Below, in pieces: positions 5,976 through 7,019 of a stretch of DNA of 7,019 bases. The notes beneath the pieces are model-generated. The model was given only the letters and a program-made list of their open reading frames with translations, was not told the origin of the DNA and did no database searches. The stretch spans positions 7,232 through 14,250 of the forward strand of contig PLFA01000020.1 in assembly GCA_003136615.1 (NCBI GenBank), given 5' to 3'. Made by a program: the position numbers and the translations under genes. The DNA is from Caulobacteraceae bacterium (GTDB lineage: Bacteria; Pseudomonadota; Alphaproteobacteria; Caulobacterales; Caulobacteraceae). Position 1 is the first letter of the stretch, and each line of letters opens with the position of its first letter.

Positions 5976-6713
5976 AAGCTTCGCCGCCGCGGCGATCGCC
6001 TGGTTGGGCGCGCCCGTCACGCATATCGGGCGATTGGCCTCCACGGCCTCGTAGCCCAGGGCCGCGACCTCATCGGCGCCGAGCCACAGCCAGGGCGGCG
6101 TGCGCGCGCCCACCGTCTCGCGCGTATTATTCACGTCGTGAAACTCACTATAGGTGAGGCCAGGGCAAAGCGCGGTGACGTGGACGCCCTGAGCCCGCAG
6201 CTCAAGGTGCAAGCCTTGAGAGAACCGCACGAGGAATGCCTTGGCCGCGCCATAGAGCGCCGCGCCCGGGGCTCCGGAGATAAGTCCGGCCAATGATGCG
6301 ACATTGACGATACGGCCAAACCGCCGCTCCGCCATCCCAGGGGCCAACTTGTGGGCCAGTTCACAAGGCGCCAGGGTCAGGACGCGCAGGAAGTCGGCGT
6401 GGCGCTCCCAGGCGACCCCATTGAAGGCCCCGGCGATTCCATAGCCCGCATTGTTCACGAGCGCATCAACCGCCCGGCCATGAGTGGCGATCTCCGCCAG
6501 AATGGCGGCGGGCGCTTCAGGGTCCGCGAGATCGGCGGGGATGACGAGGCTCCGGACGCCATGGCGCAGGCTCAAGCGATCGGCGAGGGCCGTGAGGCGA
6601 TCCGCCCGCCGGGCGGTAAGGGCGAGATCATAGCCGTGGGCGGCGAGAACCTCGGCAAAGGCGGCGCCGATTCCCGCGGAGGCTCCGGTTACGAGGGCAA
6701 GACGCGCGGTCAT
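5916..6713 (-). CDS. SDR family NAD(P)-dependent oxidoreductase
   Basis: A 265-residue classical short-chain dehydrogenase/reductase, cytosolic, substrate unknown. It has the dinucleotide-binding TGASAGIG (9-16), basic residues after the second strand (TARR, 33-36) suggesting NADP(H), PADLADP (59-65), and NNAGYGIAG (87-95). It also has the catalytic Ser140 in NVAS, Tyr154 and Lys158 in YGAAK, and CPGLTYSEF (183-191). The asparagine that usually completes the N-S-Y-K tetrad is expected near residue 112, but the sequence there is FLRVLTLAP with Leu112. The family resembles DltE-like SDRs with a long substrate lobe ending in a helix (residues 236-247). ATG 6713 is the natural start of the Rossmann strand; the only purine-rich candidate, GGAG, is about 15 bases upstream, so initiation may be weak or leaderless. 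It converges on marC with overlapping 3' ends. Confidence 0.93.
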   Translation of the reverse strand: MTARLALVTGASAGIGAAFAEVLAAHGYDLALTARRADRLTALADRLSLRHGVRSLVIPADLADPEAPAAILAEIATHGRAVDALVNNAGYGIAGAFNGVAWERHADFLRVLTLAPCELAHKLAPGMAERRFGRIVNVASLAGLISGAPGAALYGAAKAFLVRFSQGLHLELRAQGVHVTALCPGLTYSEFHDVNNTRETVGARTPPWLWLGADEVAALGYEAVEANRPICVTGAPNQAIAAAAKLLPEEWGMTLMASQASRITN

Positions 6714-6951
6714 GGCGGGGCGGTGCGCTCCATAAGGCGGCCACCAGTGGCCTTGGGGATGAAACTAAGCGCCGTCTATAGGCATTCAAAGATCTTGGAC
6801 TGCCCTATTTTGGTAGGCGCGTTGCGAAGGGCGATTTCATGGCGATTGAATGGCGCCCAGATCAGGTGTACGGCGCGCGCCCATTGCCCCGGATGTCTTA
6901 GCGTCCACGATGGTTTAGCAGGCGCCCGCGCGACGGGCTGGAGGATATGAT
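6714..6951. other. Intergenic region, mostly featureless, with one possible tiny ORF
   Basis: This 238-base stretch separates the start of the minus-strand dehydrogenase from a possible plus-strand gene at 6952, so it probably carries divergent promoters. It is less GC-rich than its surroundings around 6770-6850. I cannot pick out a convincing -35/-10 pair on either strand. A 20-codon ORF (ATG 6839-6841, TAG 6899-6901, plus strand) has a reasonable Shine-Dalgarno GAAGG (6826-6830) at 8 bases and begins MAIEWRPDQ. It has no recognisable family and mediocre codon use, so I do not call it a gene. Confidence 0.5.
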
Positions 6952-7019
6952 TTGGACGCGTCTGCTTCGGCGGCGCCGGCGCTGACCGGACCGGTCTCGC
7001 CGACGGATCTGACCCCCGA
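6952..7019 (+). CDS. Possible N-terminus of an unidentified protein (TTG start), cut by the window edge
   Basis: From TTG 6952 the frame is open to the right edge and encodes about 22 residues beginning (M)DASASAAPALTGPVSPTD, with GC-rich third codon positions like the neighbouring genes. A strong Shine-Dalgarno GGAGG (6940-6944) sits 7 bases before this TTG. The overlapping ATG at 6947 has only a 2-base spacing and its frame stops after 12 codons. No in-frame ATG or GTG exists between the upstream TAG (6916-6918) and the TTG. The Ala/Ser/Pro-rich start is not diagnostic and I do not recognise the product. Confidence 0.4.
   Translation, partial: MDASASAAPALTGPVSPTDLTP

Noticed and set aside
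6351..6950. 199-codon plus-strand frame across the SDR start region
   Set aside because: Most of it is antisense to the dehydrogenase, and the part beyond 6713 shows no recognisable protein character.

Overview
The window is GC-rich, densely coded chromosomal DNA. It carries several families common in Alphaproteobacteria: RsmB (Sun), PurH, a DUF1674/SDHAF4-type protein and MarC. Codon use, the weak Shine-Dalgarno sequences and the gene mix suggest Caulobacterales (Caulobacter or Phenylobacterium type). That placement is inferred, not proven. I see no tRNA, rRNA, insertion sequence, phage gene or CRISPR array, so this is core chromosome rather than a mobile region.

Layout. Positions 1-639 hold two minus-strand genes: a 72-residue DUF2007-like protein, then a SAM-dependent methyltransferase cut off by the left edge. 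Divergent from them, at 751-1806 (+), is an AI-2E family permease. It converges on purH (1825-3441, -) with only 18 bases between the two stop codons. Upstream of purH, at 3590-4855 (-), is rsmB (16S rRNA m5C967 methyltransferase, GTG start). Divergent from rsmB is a small SDHAF4-like protein (4957-5154, +), followed by a MarC family membrane protein (5202-5975, +). The 3' end of marC overlaps the 3' end of a convergent short-chain dehydrogenase (5916-6713, -) by 60 bases. The right end is mostly non-coding and may include the start of a TTG-initiated gene at 6952 that runs off the window.

The most interesting element lies in the 148-base gap between rsmB and purH. On the minus strand, 3558-3478 matches the ZTP (pfl) riboswitch: a 7-bp P1 helix, a 5-bp P2 hairpin, the conserved GUGACUGGCG and GGGGAGC segments, a linker hairpin and the 3' CGCCUGGGC module able to form the pseudoknot. 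Just downstream, the end of the aptamer can instead pair with the purH Shine-Dalgarno sequence (6 bp, a 2-nt bulge, then 4 bp), and this pairing competes with P3. This gives a specific model of a translational ON switch. When 10-formyltetrahydrofolate is short, the PurH substrate AICAR ribotide (ZMP) and its triphosphate ZTP accumulate; ZTP/ZMP binding would free the ribosome binding site and raise PurH. The aptamer begins only 31 bases after the rsmB stop, so purH is probably partly or wholly co-transcribed with rsmB, with the riboswitch giving purH its own control inside the operon.
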